64,000 nt of DNA from Phocaeicola dorei (GCF_013009555.1 NZ_CP046176.1:2635501-2699500), one strand, 5' to 3'; numbered from the stretch's first letter, positions 17,781 to 28,015 are shown. The notes: generated by a model not told the origin, from the letters alone. Translations and numbers: made by a program.

Positions 17781-18668
17781 TTAATCTATAAAGCGTCGGG
17801 TTAGATTTTCAAACTTATCAATACGCCGGTCACGGAGAAAAGGCCACCAGCGACGAACATTCTCGCTACGGGTCATATCCAGTTCCACTACCATATTTTC
17901 TTCATCCATATTGCTGGCTTGTACCAGTATTTCTCCTTGAGGACCTGCCACGAAGCTATTACCCCAAAATTGGATACCATTTGTCTGACCGGAAGGATCG
18001 GGCTCATGTCCTACGCGGTTCACGGCGATAACCGGCAGACCGTTTGCCACGGCATGGCCACGCTGCACAGTTACCCATGCATCTAGTTGCCGGATTTTCT
18101 CTTCTTGAGTGTCTGTGCTTTCCCAACCTATAGCTGTAGGATATATAAGAATTTCAGCACCTTTCAGTGCCATCAGCCGTGCACCTTCGGGATACCATTG
18201 GTCCCAGCAGACTTGTACACCTAGTTTTCCCAGTGACGTCTGAATGGGTTCAAATCCTAGGTCACCGGGAGTAAAATAAAATTTCTCATAATAAGCGGGA
18301 TCATCGGGAATATGCATTTTGCGGTATTTTCCTGCTATACTGCCATCTTTGTCAAAAACGACGGCTGTATTGTGATACAGTCCCGGAGCACGCTTCTCGA
18401 ATAACGAAGTAACCAGTACAATGCCGTATCCGGCAGCCAACTCACTGTAGAAACCGGTAGAAGGACCGGGAACCGGTTCTGCCAAATCAAACATATCCGT
18501 ATCTTCTGTCTGACAGAAGTAAGAGGTGTTGTGCAACTCTTGCAATACAACCAGCTGTGCACCTGCCGCCGCCACCTGTTCTATATTGCGATGCAGTTTG
18601 CTCAAATTATGACGGATATCATTTGTGCATGTCTGTTGGATAATTCCTATTTTAATCGTTCTTTTCAT
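17781..18668 (-). CDS. aguB: N-carbamoylputrescine amidase
   Basis: Nitrilase-superfamily enzyme that hydrolyses N-carbamoylputrescine to putrescine, CO2 and ammonia, the last step of the arginine-decarboxylase route to putrescine. With the start at 18668 (MKRTIKIGIIQQT) it has 295 residues and shows the catalytic triad Glu44 (VLQELHNTSYF), Lys117 (GKYRKMHIPD) and Cys154 (VQVCWDQWYPEGAR). An upstream in-frame ATG at 18716 would overlap the aguA end and add 16 unlikely residues. It lies 11 nt downstream of aguA, which makes the preceding step. Confidence 0.95.
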   Translation of the reverse strand: MKRTIKIGIIQQTCTNDIRHNLSKLHRNIEQVAAAGAQLVVLQELHNTSYFCQTEDTDMFDLAEPVPGPSTGFYSELAAGYGIVLVTSLFEKRAPGLYHNTAVVFDKDGSIAGKYRKMHIPDDPAYYEKFYFTPGDLGFEPIQTSLGKLGVQVCWDQWYPEGARLMALKGAEILIYPTAIGWESTDTQEEKIRQLDAWVTVQRGHAVANGLPVIAVNRVGHEPDPSGQTNGIQFWGNSFVAGPQGEILVQASNMDEENMVVELDMTRSENVRRWWPFLRDRRIDKFENLTRRFID

Positions 18669-18679
18669 ACATATATTTA

Positions 18680-19711
18680 TTAATATACACCTTCGGGATA
18701 TTGCATGGTGACGCAATGCAACGAGCCATGTTGCTTTATCAAAGCAGTGCAGTCAATACCTACTATTTCTCTTCCGGGAAATGCTTCCGCCAATACTTCT
18801 TTAGCGCGCATATCATTTACAAAATCAGCATAAGTAGGATAGAGTACAGCTTCATTCATTATCAGGAAATTGGCATAAGTTGCCGGCAAGCGATGATGTT
18901 CCTCATCATAAACAGCACTCGCCATAGGCAGCGGAAGCAGGCGGTATGGCCTGCCGTTCAAAGTACGGAACGCTTTTAGTTCTTCTTCCATCATTGCCAG
19001 TTCCTTATAGTGTTCATCTTTTTCATTGGTGCACTTTACATACACAATGGTATCATCCGGACAGAAACGTGCCAATGTGTCCACATGGCTGTCTGTATCA
19101 TCACCTGCCAGATAACCATGTTTCAACCATAGGACCTGTTTTAAGTTGAATGTTTCTTTTAGAAAATCCTCCACTTCCTGTCGGTTCATTTCATTTCTGT
19201 TTTTAGCCAGCAAGCATTGCTCTGTAGTCAGCAGGCTTCCTTTCCCATCACTTTCTATGGAACCTCCTTCTAAAATAAAATTCCGGCAGAAAACATATTC
19301 ACCTTTCAGAACAGGATGGTGAAAATATAGTTCGTTATTAATCTGGTTATCATAATTTGCGGCAAACTTCATTCCCCAACCATTAAAACAGAAATCCAGT
19401 AGTAGGGGAGTAGCGTCTTCTTTCAACAAGGTGATAAAAGCATGATCGCGTGCCCAAGTATCGTTTGTGTTGATTTTTGATGTGATGAGTTTTTGGATAT
19501 CAGCTCCATAATTATCTATACTATTTCTTATGGAATCGGGGTCTGGAGCCACAATCAACAAATTCTGACGTTTCAAAACCTCATAAGCTATCTTAAGAAA
19601 ACAGGTATTCACTTCTTCCAACATGCATGCCCAGTCTGTGTCTTTATGGGGCCACGTTAGTTGAATCAAACTTTGTTTATGCCATTCGGCAGGTAAATAG
19701 GACATATTCAT
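18680..19711 (-). CDS. aguA: Agmatine deiminase
   Basis: Guanidino-group-modifying enzyme that converts agmatine to N-carbamoylputrescine and ammonia. With the ATG at 19711 it has 343 residues. Visible family marks are the N-terminal PAEWHKQSLIQLTWPHKDTDW, the substrate-site segment FILEGGSIESDGKGSLLTT, GDDTDSHVDTLARF with the conserved His, and the catalytic Cys333 in GSLHCVTMQYPEG. An in-frame TTG at 19732 is rejected as a start because it lies inside a -7 element, TATCTTTG (minus strand, 19730-19737). aguB follows after 11 nt. tamB ends 48 nt upstream on the same strand, so readthrough from tamB is possible as well as a promoter of its own. Confidence 0.95.
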   Translation of the reverse strand: MNMSYLPAEWHKQSLIQLTWPHKDTDWACMLEEVNTCFLKIAYEVLKRQNLLIVAPDPDSIRNSIDNYGADIQKLITSKINTNDTWARDHAFITLLKEDATPLLLDFCFNGWGMKFAANYDNQINNELYFHHPVLKGEYVFCRNFILEGGSIESDGKGSLLTTEQCLLAKNRNEMNRQEVEDFLKETFNLKQVLWLKHGYLAGDDTDSHVDTLARFCPDDTIVYVKCTNEKDEHYKELAMMEEELKAFRTLNGRPYRLLPLPMASAVYDEEHHRLPATYANFLIMNEAVLYPTYADFVNDMRAKEVLAEAFPGREIVGIDCTALIKQHGSLHCVTMQYPEGVY

Positions 19712-19759
19712 ATTTTTAAATTTACTTCGCAAAGATATGAAATAAACTTTATAGGTTGA

Positions 19760-22700
19760 TTAGTCATCGCTTCGTTTTTGTAACGAACCTTTCCTTCTTT
19801 TCCATAAGAACCAGCGGAACAGTTCGTCCCAAGTATTGAAATCTTTTTTATACATGAGACCTACTCCTTGAGTGGTCAGGGTAGATTTAGTAAAATAGCG
19901 GTCATTAGTCTGATTATATCCTCTCAAACGGAAATCTCCGTTTTTTGTCAATAACCATATCGCTTCAAAGTCTCCTACGAAATTGCTATTTGCCATCACA
20001 TTCTCCTTATAGCCGAAGTTTCCATTTATCATTAGCCTGTTATTCAATAACCTGCCGGACAACATAGCTTCTGCTTCCACATCTGTCCAACCTTTTTCAC
20101 CGGTGCTTAAGTTGGCACCTATGTTCCAGTTTTTATTGCCCATCCATTGGGACAACATATTATTCAGCTGACCGGAAAGTGTACTGAAGGCTAAAGAACT
20201 GGTCGCATTAGAGGATTGGTCATTATTGGCATAATCATAGGTGTAGAACTTACCAATTCCCAGCAAATAAATAATCTGTGTATTCATTTGTTCTTCCGTA
20301 CTGGTAGCACTACGTACCAATTCCCGGTCTTCCTCGCTTACAGTGGGCAGTTCCAAATCGAATTTAATATCCGGATTGGATAAATTTCCTGTCAGATTCA
20401 TCAGACAGTTTACCTTCACCGTACCTTGGTTACGCGAGGGATCTACTACCAAATCACTTAAAGAAGCTGAATTAACCGTGTACACCGCCTGTAAATCAAG
20501 ATTTGCTTGATAAGGATCACCTGAGAAAGTCACCGTACCACCCGATTTCAAGATAAAGTCCTTGCGTATTACTTCCTGCATGCTTAGTTTATACATACCT
20601 TGATCTATAACATAACTACCAAACATACGAAAGTCACCTTTATTGAAAAAATTCACTTGCAGATTTCCATTTCCGGTTGCTGTAATATTATCTCCCGCTA
20701 CAGGATCCATGATAATTTTCATGGTAGCGTTGGGAGTTGCTTCTATCAACATATTGATGCGGAGATCCATAGGAGGTCCGTCTTCCTCTTTAGTCTTACG
20801 CACATTAGAGTGGTGGTAAAGATCGGTTTCCACATCATCGTGAATGCGCTTGGGAGTTTTGTCTACAAAAGTAATAAACTGGTTGCTCGCTGCTTCCGTG
20901 GTCACTCCGGTTATATAAGTGAAGCTGGTATTGCTGCCTGTAGTCAGTGAAGCGTCCACTGTCATCGCATTATTTCCACCATCCAGCACCACATTTCCTG
21001 TACCATATACTTTTCCGTAAAAAGGCATATTCCCGGCTTCGTAGGTATTGTACATCAACAGGTTGTTTCCTCGTATATTGAAATGGTACATTAGATTTTT
21101 CAGCTTTGTGTGATGCAGATAACCATTTACCAGTCCGTCATGTCCCTCACGGTCATAGACTTTTACATTCCTGAAATCCAGACTGCCCGAAGATATATGT
21201 ATGGAGTCATCCCGGATTTGGAAATAGGTGTTCAACACATCAATTTTAGCATCCATTTTGGCCCGCACTTCACCTTCCAGATCCAAATGCTTGAAATCAC
21301 CATATAAACGGACATTCCCGTTGACACGACCATTTATTTCACTGAAAATTCCTTCTATAAAAGGTTGTAAGAATCCCAGATTCGTACTATCTGCCCGAAT
21401 CAACAGGTCAAGACCTTTTAACTTGGGAGAGACATACCCTGTCACATGAGTGGAGGAAATTCCTTTTTCCGCTATTTGGGCATCCAGTCGTACTCCGCCC
21501 AATTCCTTATCCCATACACCTGTAATATCGGCTTCTCCTAATAAAGAACGGTTCAGACAGAAATTGTGCACATTTAGACGGGTTCGCATCACGGGGTTCT
21601 TCATAACACTTTTCAAATGAACCTTTCCAGTTACAAGTCCGCCAAACTCTACATCGTCAAACTGCACGATATCCAGTACATAGTCCAGCTTGATATTTCT
21701 CAAATCCACCCGGCAGGAATCACTTTCTTTCTTGGTCAGTTTACCATCTATCCTTAAATATTGGTCTTCATGTTCAAACAGGAAATTATTAATGAATACG
21801 CGTCCCGAATCTATGGCGATATGCGAAGGATGAATGTTCCATACCGTATCATTTAGCACTACTTTTGTGGGCTGTATGTTTATATCTGCCTGAAGAATAG
21901 GATGGGGGCCTTCCGTTTTGAAGAAACGGGTATCGGCGGCAAATTTACCACCGTAAGTCACATCAGTATTGTTTCCCCAGTTAATTGTTGTTTCCAAATA
22001 ATCGTTTTTAGCATTGGCTTCCACTGAGAAGTTAAGCATTGCACCACTTTTCATTAACATACCGCCTCGCAGTGAGCATTTGAACCGGTCGGAAGGATTC
22101 TCACAAAATAAAACGCCTGAATCATAACGTGTTCCATTGTATCTGAATTCCGGAAAATGTCCTTCTACGTGCAACTTCTCCTCGCCATCGTTAAAATATC
22201 CTTTTAAAGATGCCGGCAAATATAATTCCAATGGAATCTGAAATAATTTGGATAGCACTTCGGTATTCTCCAAGCAGATATCAAACTGGAAGTTATTATG
22301 AGGCTCGGGCATATTATCCTTTATTGTCAGTAAGGACGGAATATAGCGTTGTACCGTCTTTACCACGCTGGCCGGAATGGTGTGGTAGGAATAGTCACCG
22401 CGTATCACTGCTGTCATGAAGGATGAATTTATGCGCAACTCTTTTTCACCGCTTACCTGTCCGGCTGTAATAGTCAGATTGTCAAGAAAACACCCTCTTT
22501 CATCGGGAGCGTTTAATTGCAGGCTGTCCAATGAAATACGCCCGTTCATGTCGTCAATGGATTTGCCGGTGAAATCGGCCGTGAGTCCCAGCGATATACT
22601 GGCATTCTCATATTTGTCCGACAAATGGAGGTCGTGGGGGCGCAGGTTCTTTACGGATGCCTTCAGATTAAAGTCAGGGATTGTTTTGGCAACATTGAAA

Positions 22701-24220
22701 TTACCGTCTATCTGGACAGAACCGTTTGCGTCGTCCATGGACAAGCGCCCGTTAAAGCCTCCATCCTTATATACGCCATCCAACATGATATTTTCATATT
22801 GATATTGACTATATTCAAAAGAAGATATGATTCCTTTGATGTATGACTCCGGATACCGGTTCTTATAGTTGAAACCTTTCAGTTCCACATTGAAATCCAC
22901 CTTGCCGAATTTCTTTTCCTGATTAAGTAATTTTCCCAAATCCAGGTCAGCACTTGCCACACTACCCGAATAGGTTCTGCTCATGCTTTGTTCATCAATG
23001 CTCATCATCACGTCCGTTTTCACCATGCCTGCCCCTGTATAGAACAAGCCTGTCAGTGTGAGATCATGCAGATAGCCCGCCGCTTCCCCGTTAAAACGAA
23101 TATAGTCCAAACGTTGCAAAATGGGAGGAACCTTTCCCGTCAGGTTCGTCATCAGAACGTTTATGCCCTCTTTCGTCATGATCAGGTTACCCAGTTTGCC
23201 GTAAATGTACATATCCATGCCTGCATCCCAGTTACTCAGGGCCGCTTCCCCTGCAATCATCAATCCGTGGTGGTTAGCCAGCTGCAGGGTGGGGCAGTCC
23301 AAATGCTTGCCGTGACCGGAGAAAACAAGATTTAGATCCAACGGTTCTTCAAAACGTGACAAGGCAGGCACAAAAGGAGCCAAATCTTTCAGTATAACTG
23401 AAGCCTTCAAAGAGCCATCGTATCTTACATTTTCTGTCATTTGGGGCAATTCGAGCAGGCTGTCATACTTCAAGGTCAGACTATCTATCTTTAAAGCGGT
23501 ATTTGAAAGTTCCACACCAAAATCCTTAATATCCAAACGTTTATTGTTGGCTGTAACTTTCATGGCAAATTTCTGCAATGAAAAACCACATTGTTCGTCA
23601 AAGCTGACTCGCCGGATGGCAGCATTCAACGAGTCGCTGCGCAATGCTTTCAGTGAAAGCGTCGCAGCGAGATTTTTTACCGATAGATGATGGGCATTGA
23701 ACTTTCCGGGAGTTTCCGGTTCCGATAATATATCGTATGTCACTCTGCCACGCCTTATCAACACGGAATTAATTCGTAAATCCAAATTAGATTTTGTTTT
23801 AACCGTATCTTTGGATGCGAAAGCGTCTAACACAAACTGGAAATTAGGGGCAGATTCTGGAGTTTCCCGGTTCAAATTGACCGTAAATCCAAAAAGCTGG
23901 ACACTGCTGATGGTGACTTTACCGTTCAGTAAAGGAAGAAGATCGAATTTTGCCGACAAGCGGGCTACTTTCAGCATCTCCTGATTCTTCCGGTCATGCA
24001 AAAGGACATCTTCCACAATGATGCGGTTCAGCAAACCCATATCAATCCGTCCTATAGAAACCTCCGTATTCAGTATGTTTTTTAATTCCTTAGTTACAAA
24101 AACAGATAATTTGCCCTGAACATACGGTATGTTCAGCAGCACAATTATTCCCAGGTAGACACCAATCAGTGTACCTAGCAGAATACGCACAGTGTACTTA
24201 AGACTCTTACTAGAAATCAT
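19760..24220 (-). CDS. tamB: TamB-like translocation/assembly protein (AsmA/DUF490 family)
   Basis: Large inner-membrane-anchored periplasmic protein of 1,486 residues. The N-terminus is a single membrane anchor (VRILLGTLIGVYLGIIVLL, about 10-30), followed by very long repetitive beta-strands of the AsmA/TamB type, which in characterised proteins form a groove carrying lipids between membranes. The C-terminal part (about 1030-1480) is the TamB/DUF490 domain, seen in FFNKGDFRMFGSYVIDQGMY and the end region NWNIGANLSTGEKGW. In proteobacteria TamB acts with the Omp85 protein TamA in outer-membrane biogenesis. No Omp85 gene adjoins here. It starts within a promoter framed by a 15-bp inverted repeat. 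Confidence 0.92.
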   Translation of the reverse strand: MISSKSLKYTVRILLGTLIGVYLGIIVLLNIPYVQGKLSVFVTKELKNILNTEVSIGRIDMGLLNRIIVEDVLLHDRKNQEMLKVARLSAKFDLLPLLNGKVTISSVQLFGFTVNLNRETPESAPNFQFVLDAFASKDTVKTKSNLDLRINSVLIRRGRVTYDILSEPETPGKFNAHHLSVKNLAATLSLKALRSDSLNAAIRRVSFDEQCGFSLQKFAMKVTANNKRLDIKDFGVELSNTALKIDSLTLKYDSLLELPQMTENVRYDGSLKASVILKDLAPFVPALSRFEEPLDLNLVFSGHGKHLDCPTLQLANHHGLMIAGEAALSNWDAGMDMYIYGKLGNLIMTKEGINVLMTNLTGKVPPILQRLDYIRFNGEAAGYLHDLTLTGLFYTGAGMVKTDVMMSIDEQSMSRTYSGSVASADLDLGKLLNQEKKFGKVDFNVELKGFNYKNRYPESYIKGIISSFEYSQYQYENIMLDGVYKDGGFNGRLSMDDANGSVQIDGNFNVAKTIPDFNLKASVKNLRPHDLHLSDKYENASISLGLTADFTGKSIDDMNGRISLDSLQLNAPDERGCFLDNLTITAGQVSGEKELRINSSFMTAVIRGDYSYHTIPASVVKTVQRYIPSLLTIKDNMPEPHNNFQFDICLENTEVLSKLFQIPLELYLPASLKGYFNDGEEKLHVEGHFPEFRYNGTRYDSGVLFCENPSDRFKCSLRGGMLMKSGAMLNFSVEANAKNDYLETTINWGNNTDVTYGGKFAADTRFFKTEGPHPILQADINIQPTKVVLNDTVWNIHPSHIAIDSGRVFINNFLFEHEDQYLRIDGKLTKKESDSCRVDLRNIKLDYVLDIVQFDDVEFGGLVTGKVHLKSVMKNPVMRTRLNVHNFCLNRSLLGEADITGVWDKELGGVRLDAQIAEKGISSTHVTGYVSPKLKGLDLLIRADSTNLGFLQPFIEGIFSEINGRVNGNVRLYGDFKHLDLEGEVRAKMDAKIDVLNTYFQIRDDSIHISSGSLDFRNVKVYDREGHDGLVNGYLHHTKLKNLMYHFNIRGNNLLMYNTYEAGNMPFYGKVYGTGNVVLDGGNNAMTVDASLTTGSNTSFTYITGVTTEAASNQFITFVDKTPKRIHDDVETDLYHHSNVRKTKEEDGPPMDLRINMLIEATPNATMKIIMDPVAGDNITATGNGNLQVNFFNKGDFRMFGSYVIDQGMYKLSMQEVIRKDFILKSGGTVTFSGDPYQANLDLQAVYTVNSASLSDLVVDPSRNQGTVKVNCLMNLTGNLSNPDIKFDLELPTVSEEDRELVRSATSTEEQMNTQIIYLLGIGKFYTYDYANNDQSSNATSSLAFSTLSGQLNNMLSQWMGNKNWNIGANLSTGEKGWTDVEAEAMLSGRLLNNRLMINGNFGYKENVMANSNFVGDFEAIWLLTKNGDFRLRGYNQTNDRYFTKSTLTTQGVGLMYKKDFNTWDELFRWFLWKRRKGSLQKRSDD

Positions 24221-24221
24221 T

Positions 24222-24276
24222 GTTTATTTTGGGCTAACAAAAATACGAATAACGTACGACGTAGCCCAAAATAAAC
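24222..24276 (-). promoter_or_regulatory. tamB promoter enclosed by a 15-bp inverted repeat
   Basis: On the minus strand TTTG (24267-24270), a 21-nt spacer and TATTTTTG (24238-24245) match the Bacteroides promoter. A perfect 15-bp inverted repeat (24222-24236 with 24262-24276) encloses the -7 box, and its outer arm overlaps the -33 box. The same arms could form a hairpin at the end of the hdeD transcript. So it may be a terminator, an operator, or both. Confidence 0.6.
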
Positions 24277-24284
24277 GATTTTTT

Positions 24285-24848
24285 TTACTTGTTTTTATGC
24301 AATCTTTTCAACTCGAAGGAGAAAATGACACGGAAACATCCGATAATAAGGAAAGTGATGGACAGCATGTAGAGCACGGTGACAGCGCCAAGTCCGGGTT
24401 GCCAGATGATAGCCATAGAGCAAAGAATGGCCAGAATGCCAAACACCAGATACCATCCCCAGTCCTTCGTGCCATAGCGTTTCAAATCTGTGGAATAGCC
24501 ACACAATGTAAACCCTCTGAACATCAACCAAAAAGCGACAATAAACGGAATCAGCTCCATGCTGACCAACGGATAGAATACCAGATAAATACCTATCAGT
24601 AAATCAATAATACCTCCGGCAAGATACCATCCCCAACTGCTGATTGTTTTTTTGTTTCCGGCAGCAAAAAAGATTTCCAGAATGCCACTGACCAGAATCG
24701 AGATACTGAAGATGACACTCAGTGCCACATAACTGCTCACAGGAGCGAACAATAAACATAGTGCTACCGCAATGTAGAGCAAGCCCAGCAACAGGGACAT
24801 CCACCAATTTTTTACAGCGTAGCCTAAGCCACCAACTAATTCATTCAT
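24285..24848 (-). CDS. HdeD-family membrane protein (DUF308)
   Basis: Integral inner-membrane protein of 187 residues with six hydrophobic helices, matching the HdeD/DUF308 family (WWMSLLLGLLYIAVALCLLF, then GWYLAGGIIDLLIGIYLVFY, and the repeated GWYLVFGILAILCSM). In Escherichia coli HdeD contributes to acid resistance at high cell density. The molecular function is unknown and the acid link has not been shown for Bacteroides. It is divergent from nhaC, and its 3' end lies beside the tamB promoter. Confidence 0.88.
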   Translation of the reverse strand: MNELVGGLGYAVKNWWMSLLLGLLYIAVALCLLFAPVSSYVALSVIFSISILVSGILEIFFAAGNKKTISSWGWYLAGGIIDLLIGIYLVFYPLVSMELIPFIVAFWLMFRGFTLCGYSTDLKRYGTKDWGWYLVFGILAILCSMAIIWQPGLGAVTVLYMLSITFLIIGCFRVIFSFELKRLHKNK

Positions 24849-25027
24849 ATTTGTTAAGTTTTAGGTTATAATTTGAACTAATAACGTCCCCTTTGCAAAA
24901 AGGTTTACCTACAAATACAAAAAAAGTCTTTAAATACCGCCGATTGACTTTTAGAACTCAAAAAATATTCCGAACTTTGCACGCTGAAAACTAAATTGAT
25001 AGTTCTATTTACATTTTGAATAAAAAA

Positions 25028-26494
25028 ATGAATAAAAAAAGAATGAAAGATAACAAAATCCCTTCACCGTTAGTATCCCTTTTACCCGTATTCGTACTTA
25101 TTTTATTATTGTTTGTCACTATCTGTACATTTGGAAGCGATGCCTTGTCCGGTGGCAGCCAAGTCTGTCTGTTAGTGGCTACAGCAGTTTGTGTGCTGAC
25201 AGGTATGGCGGGATTCCATCGTCCATGGAAGGACTTCGAACTGGCTATCACCAATAATATAGCCGGGGTAAGTACCGCACTTATTATCTTGCTGATCATC
25301 GGAGCTTTGTCCGGAGCATGGATGGTCAGCGGTGTAGTCCCTACATTAATATATTACGGCATACAGGTTATTCATCCTCATTTTTTCCTGGTATCCACTT
25401 GCATTATTTGTGCGGTAGTATCTGTCATGACAGGCAGTTCATGGACTACCATCGCCACTATCGGCATCGCACTGATGGGAATAGGGAAGGCGCAAGGTTT
25501 CAGTGAAGGTTGGATTGCAGGTGCGATTATCTCCGGAGCCTATTTTGGTGATAAAGTTTCTCCGCTTTCGGATACCACCATTCTGGCATCTTCCGTAACG
25601 GATACACCGCTGTTCACTCACATCCGTTACTTGATGATTACCACCGTTCCATCACTTGTCATCACTTTGATAATCTTTACCATAGCCGGATTGTCACATG
25701 AAGCTACTGATACCGGTCATATCGCCGAATACACCCGTATATTGAGTGATAAGTTCCATATTTCATGGTGGTTGATGATTGTCCCCGTTGTCACAGCGAT
25801 ACTGATTGCACGTAAAGTGCCTTCCATCATCACTCTATTTGTTTCTACGGCTCTGGCTACCGTCTTTGCCTTGATTTTCCAGCCCGGACTATTATGCGAA
25901 ATCGCCGGACAAGGAGCCGAAGGGATTGCCGCCTTGTTCAAAGGAGGAATGGGAATGCTTTATGGTGGAACCCAATTGGAAACCGGTAATGCGGAAATAA
26001 ACGAACTGATATCCACTCGCGGAATGGCAGGTATGATGAATACCATCTGGTTGATTATCTGCGCCATGTGTTTCGGAGGGGCGATGACAGCCGGAGGAAT
26101 GCTCGGCAGTATCACTTCTGTCTTTGTACGTTTTACGAAAAAGCGGGTAGGAATGGTGTCATCCACAGTTGCATCGGGCTTGTTCCTGAATCTTGCTACA
26201 GCAGATCAATATATATCCATTATCCTGACGGGTAATATGTTTAAAGACATCTATAGTGCAAACGGTTATGAAAGCAAACTGCTGAGCCGTACGACGGAAG
26301 ATTCTGTTACAGTCACTTCGCCATTGATACCCTGGAATACATGCGGTATGACACAGGCTACTATCCTTAGTGTTCCCACCATTGTGTATCTGCCTTACGC
26401 CTTCTTTAACATCATCAGTCCCTTGATGAGTATCACAATTGCTATACTGGGATATAAGATAAAGAAAAAAGCAGAACAGCCGGGCCTGTCATAA
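25028..26494 (+). CDS. nhaC: Na+/H+ antiporter, NhaC family
   Basis: Inner-membrane antiporter exchanging cytosolic Na+ for protons. It has about 488 residues with some 11-12 hydrophobic helices; the family signature regions are MTGSSWTTIATIGIALMGIG, AIISGAYFGDKVSPLSDTT and, near the C-terminus, SPLIPWNTCGMTQA. I take the ATG at 25028 as the start; an in-frame TTG at 25016 and an ATG at 25043 are alternatives, and all give the same lysine-rich cytosolic tail. Monocistronic. It could work with the Na+-pumping NQR encoded at 52-58 kb in Na+ cycling, which is inference. Some NhaC-family proteins exchange organic acids instead. Confidence 0.92.
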   Translation: MNKKRMKDNKIPSPLVSLLPVFVLILLLFVTICTFGSDALSGGSQVCLLVATAVCVLTGMAGFHRPWKDFELAITNNIAGVSTALIILLIIGALSGAWMVSGVVPTLIYYGIQVIHPHFFLVSTCIICAVVSVMTGSSWTTIATIGIALMGIGKAQGFSEGWIAGAIISGAYFGDKVSPLSDTTILASSVTDTPLFTHIRYLMITTVPSLVITLIIFTIAGLSHEATDTGHIAEYTRILSDKFHISWWLMIVPVVTAILIARKVPSIITLFVSTALATVFALIFQPGLLCEIAGQGAEGIAALFKGGMGMLYGGTQLETGNAEINELISTRGMAGMMNTIWLIICAMCFGGAMTAGGMLGSITSVFVRFTKKRVGMVSSTVASGLFLNLATADQYISIILTGNMFKDIYSANGYESKLLSRTTEDSVTVTSPLIPWNTCGMTQATILSVPTIVYLPYAFFNIISPLMSITIAILGYKIKKKAEQPGLS

Positions 26495-26519
26495 TAATGA
26501 TAGGATCTGATGATTATAT

Positions 26520-26537
26520 ATCTTTCACGTGAAAGAT
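26520..26537. promoter_or_regulatory. Perfect 18-bp palindrome upstream of the C1 peptidase
   Basis: ATCTTTCACGTGAAAGAT is perfectly self-complementary. It lies 26 nt after the nhaC stop and 69 nt before the peptidase start. It has no loop and no T tail, so a dimeric regulator site is more likely than a terminator. Confidence 0.45.
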
Positions 26538-26605
26538 TAGCAGGGTTCAAAAATAACTTGTACATTTATCCACCCTAATAAATCATTTTATATTTTTACA
26601 ATAAT

Positions 26606-27982
26606 ATGAAGAAACACATCACATTCGCTCTTCTGTTTGCGGCTGCATTGACAGCCCAGGCACAGCAGGGAGGCATTTCAGGTGAAATGCTGAATCAAAT
26701 CAAACAAAGTTATAAGGCAACCCCTGCCGACAAAGCCATCCGTAACGCCTTAGGCGGAACAAGTATCAACACGTTGGCATTGAACCAAGAGAACCGTGCC
26801 GATTTTGATACGGAATTTTCACACAAGGTGCTATCCAAGGGGATAACCGACCAACAATCTTCCGGTCGTTGCTGGCTTTTTACCGGACTGAACGTGCTCC
26901 GCAGCCAGATGATTGCCAAATACGGACTGGATGAGATGGAGTTCTCACAGAACTATTGTTTTTTCTACGACCAATTAGAAAAAGCAAACTTATTCTTACA
27001 GGGAATCATTGATACCAGTGGAAAGCCCATGGACGACAAAATGGTGGAATGGCTGTTCAAGCATCCTTTAAGCGATGGAGGACAATTCACAGGAGTTTCG
27101 GATATTATAGAGAAATACGGACTGGTCCCCAAGAGTGCAATGGTGGAAACTTTCAGCAGTGAGAATACCGGAAAGATGAGTAACCTGATAGGATTAAAAC
27201 TGAAGGAATTTGGTTTACAACTACGAGAAGCTGCCGCTGCCGGAGTGAAGCCGGTCGAACTGGAAAAGAAAAAGACAGAAATGCTGGGAACGGTTTATCG
27301 TATGCTGGTGTTGACCCTTGGCGAACCTGTTTCCACCTTTACATGGAGTCTGAAGGGTGGAGAAGCGAAAGAATACACTCCGATATCTTTCTATAGAGAG
27401 TTCTTGGGAAATGATCTGACCAACAACTACGTGATGCTGATGAATGACCCCAGCCGCGAATTCTATAAATGCTATGAAATAGACTTTGACCGTCACCGTT
27501 ATGATGGCAAAAACTGGACCTACGTCAATCTGCCGATAGAAGATATCAAAGAAATAGCCATTGCTTCCATCAAGGACAGTACCATGATGTACTTTTCTTG
27601 CGATGTAGGCAAGTTCCTCGACAGCAAACGTGGCCTGTTAGATCCTGATAATTATGATTACGAATCATTGATGGGAACCACCTTCGGCATGGACAAGAAA
27701 CAACGTATCCAAACTTTCTCCAGTGGCAGCAGCCATGCTATGACCTTGATGGCGGTGGACTTGGATAAAGCGGGAAAATCGAAAAAATGGATGGTGGAAA
27801 ACAGTTGGGGCAGTGCCAGCGGATACAGAGGACACCTTATCATGACAGATAAGTGGTTTGATGAATATATGTTCCGTGTAGTGGCAGAAAAGAAATATGT
27901 TCCTGCCAAGGTACTGGATATTTTAAAACAGAAACCTATCCGTCTTCCGGCATGGGACCCGATGTTTGCTGACGAAGAATAA
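26606..27982 (+). CDS. Exported C1-family cysteine aminopeptidase (bleomycin hydrolase type)
   Basis: Papain-fold cysteine peptidase of 458 residues with an N-terminal signal peptide (ITFALLFAAALTAQA, cleavage about residue 20). The bleomycin hydrolase/PepC subfamily is shown by the catalytic trio Cys89 (SSGRCWLFTGLN), His377 (GSSHAMTLM) and Asn399 (VENSWG). Classical PepC enzymes are cytosolic hexamers; the exported form is common in Bacteroidales and implies periplasmic peptide trimming. The C-terminus ends FADEE rather than the usual short self-processing tail. Monocistronic, with a perfect terminator downstream. Confidence 0.92.
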   Translation: MKKHITFALLFAAALTAQAQQGGISGEMLNQIKQSYKATPADKAIRNALGGTSINTLALNQENRADFDTEFSHKVLSKGITDQQSSGRCWLFTGLNVLRSQMIAKYGLDEMEFSQNYCFFYDQLEKANLFLQGIIDTSGKPMDDKMVEWLFKHPLSDGGQFTGVSDIIEKYGLVPKSAMVETFSSENTGKMSNLIGLKLKEFGLQLREAAAAGVKPVELEKKKTEMLGTVYRMLVLTLGEPVSTFTWSLKGGEAKEYTPISFYREFLGNDLTNNYVMLMNDPSREFYKCYEIDFDRHRYDGKNWTYVNLPIEDIKEIAIASIKDSTMMYFSCDVGKFLDSKRGLLDPDNYDYESLMGTTFGMDKKQRIQTFSSGSSHAMTLMAVDLDKAGKSKKWMVENSWGSASGYRGHLIMTDKWFDEYMFRVVAEKKYVPAKVLDILKQKPIRLPAWDPMFADEE

Positions 27983-28015
27983 GCGTCATCTCTTTACATT
28001 GTATATAATTTAAGT

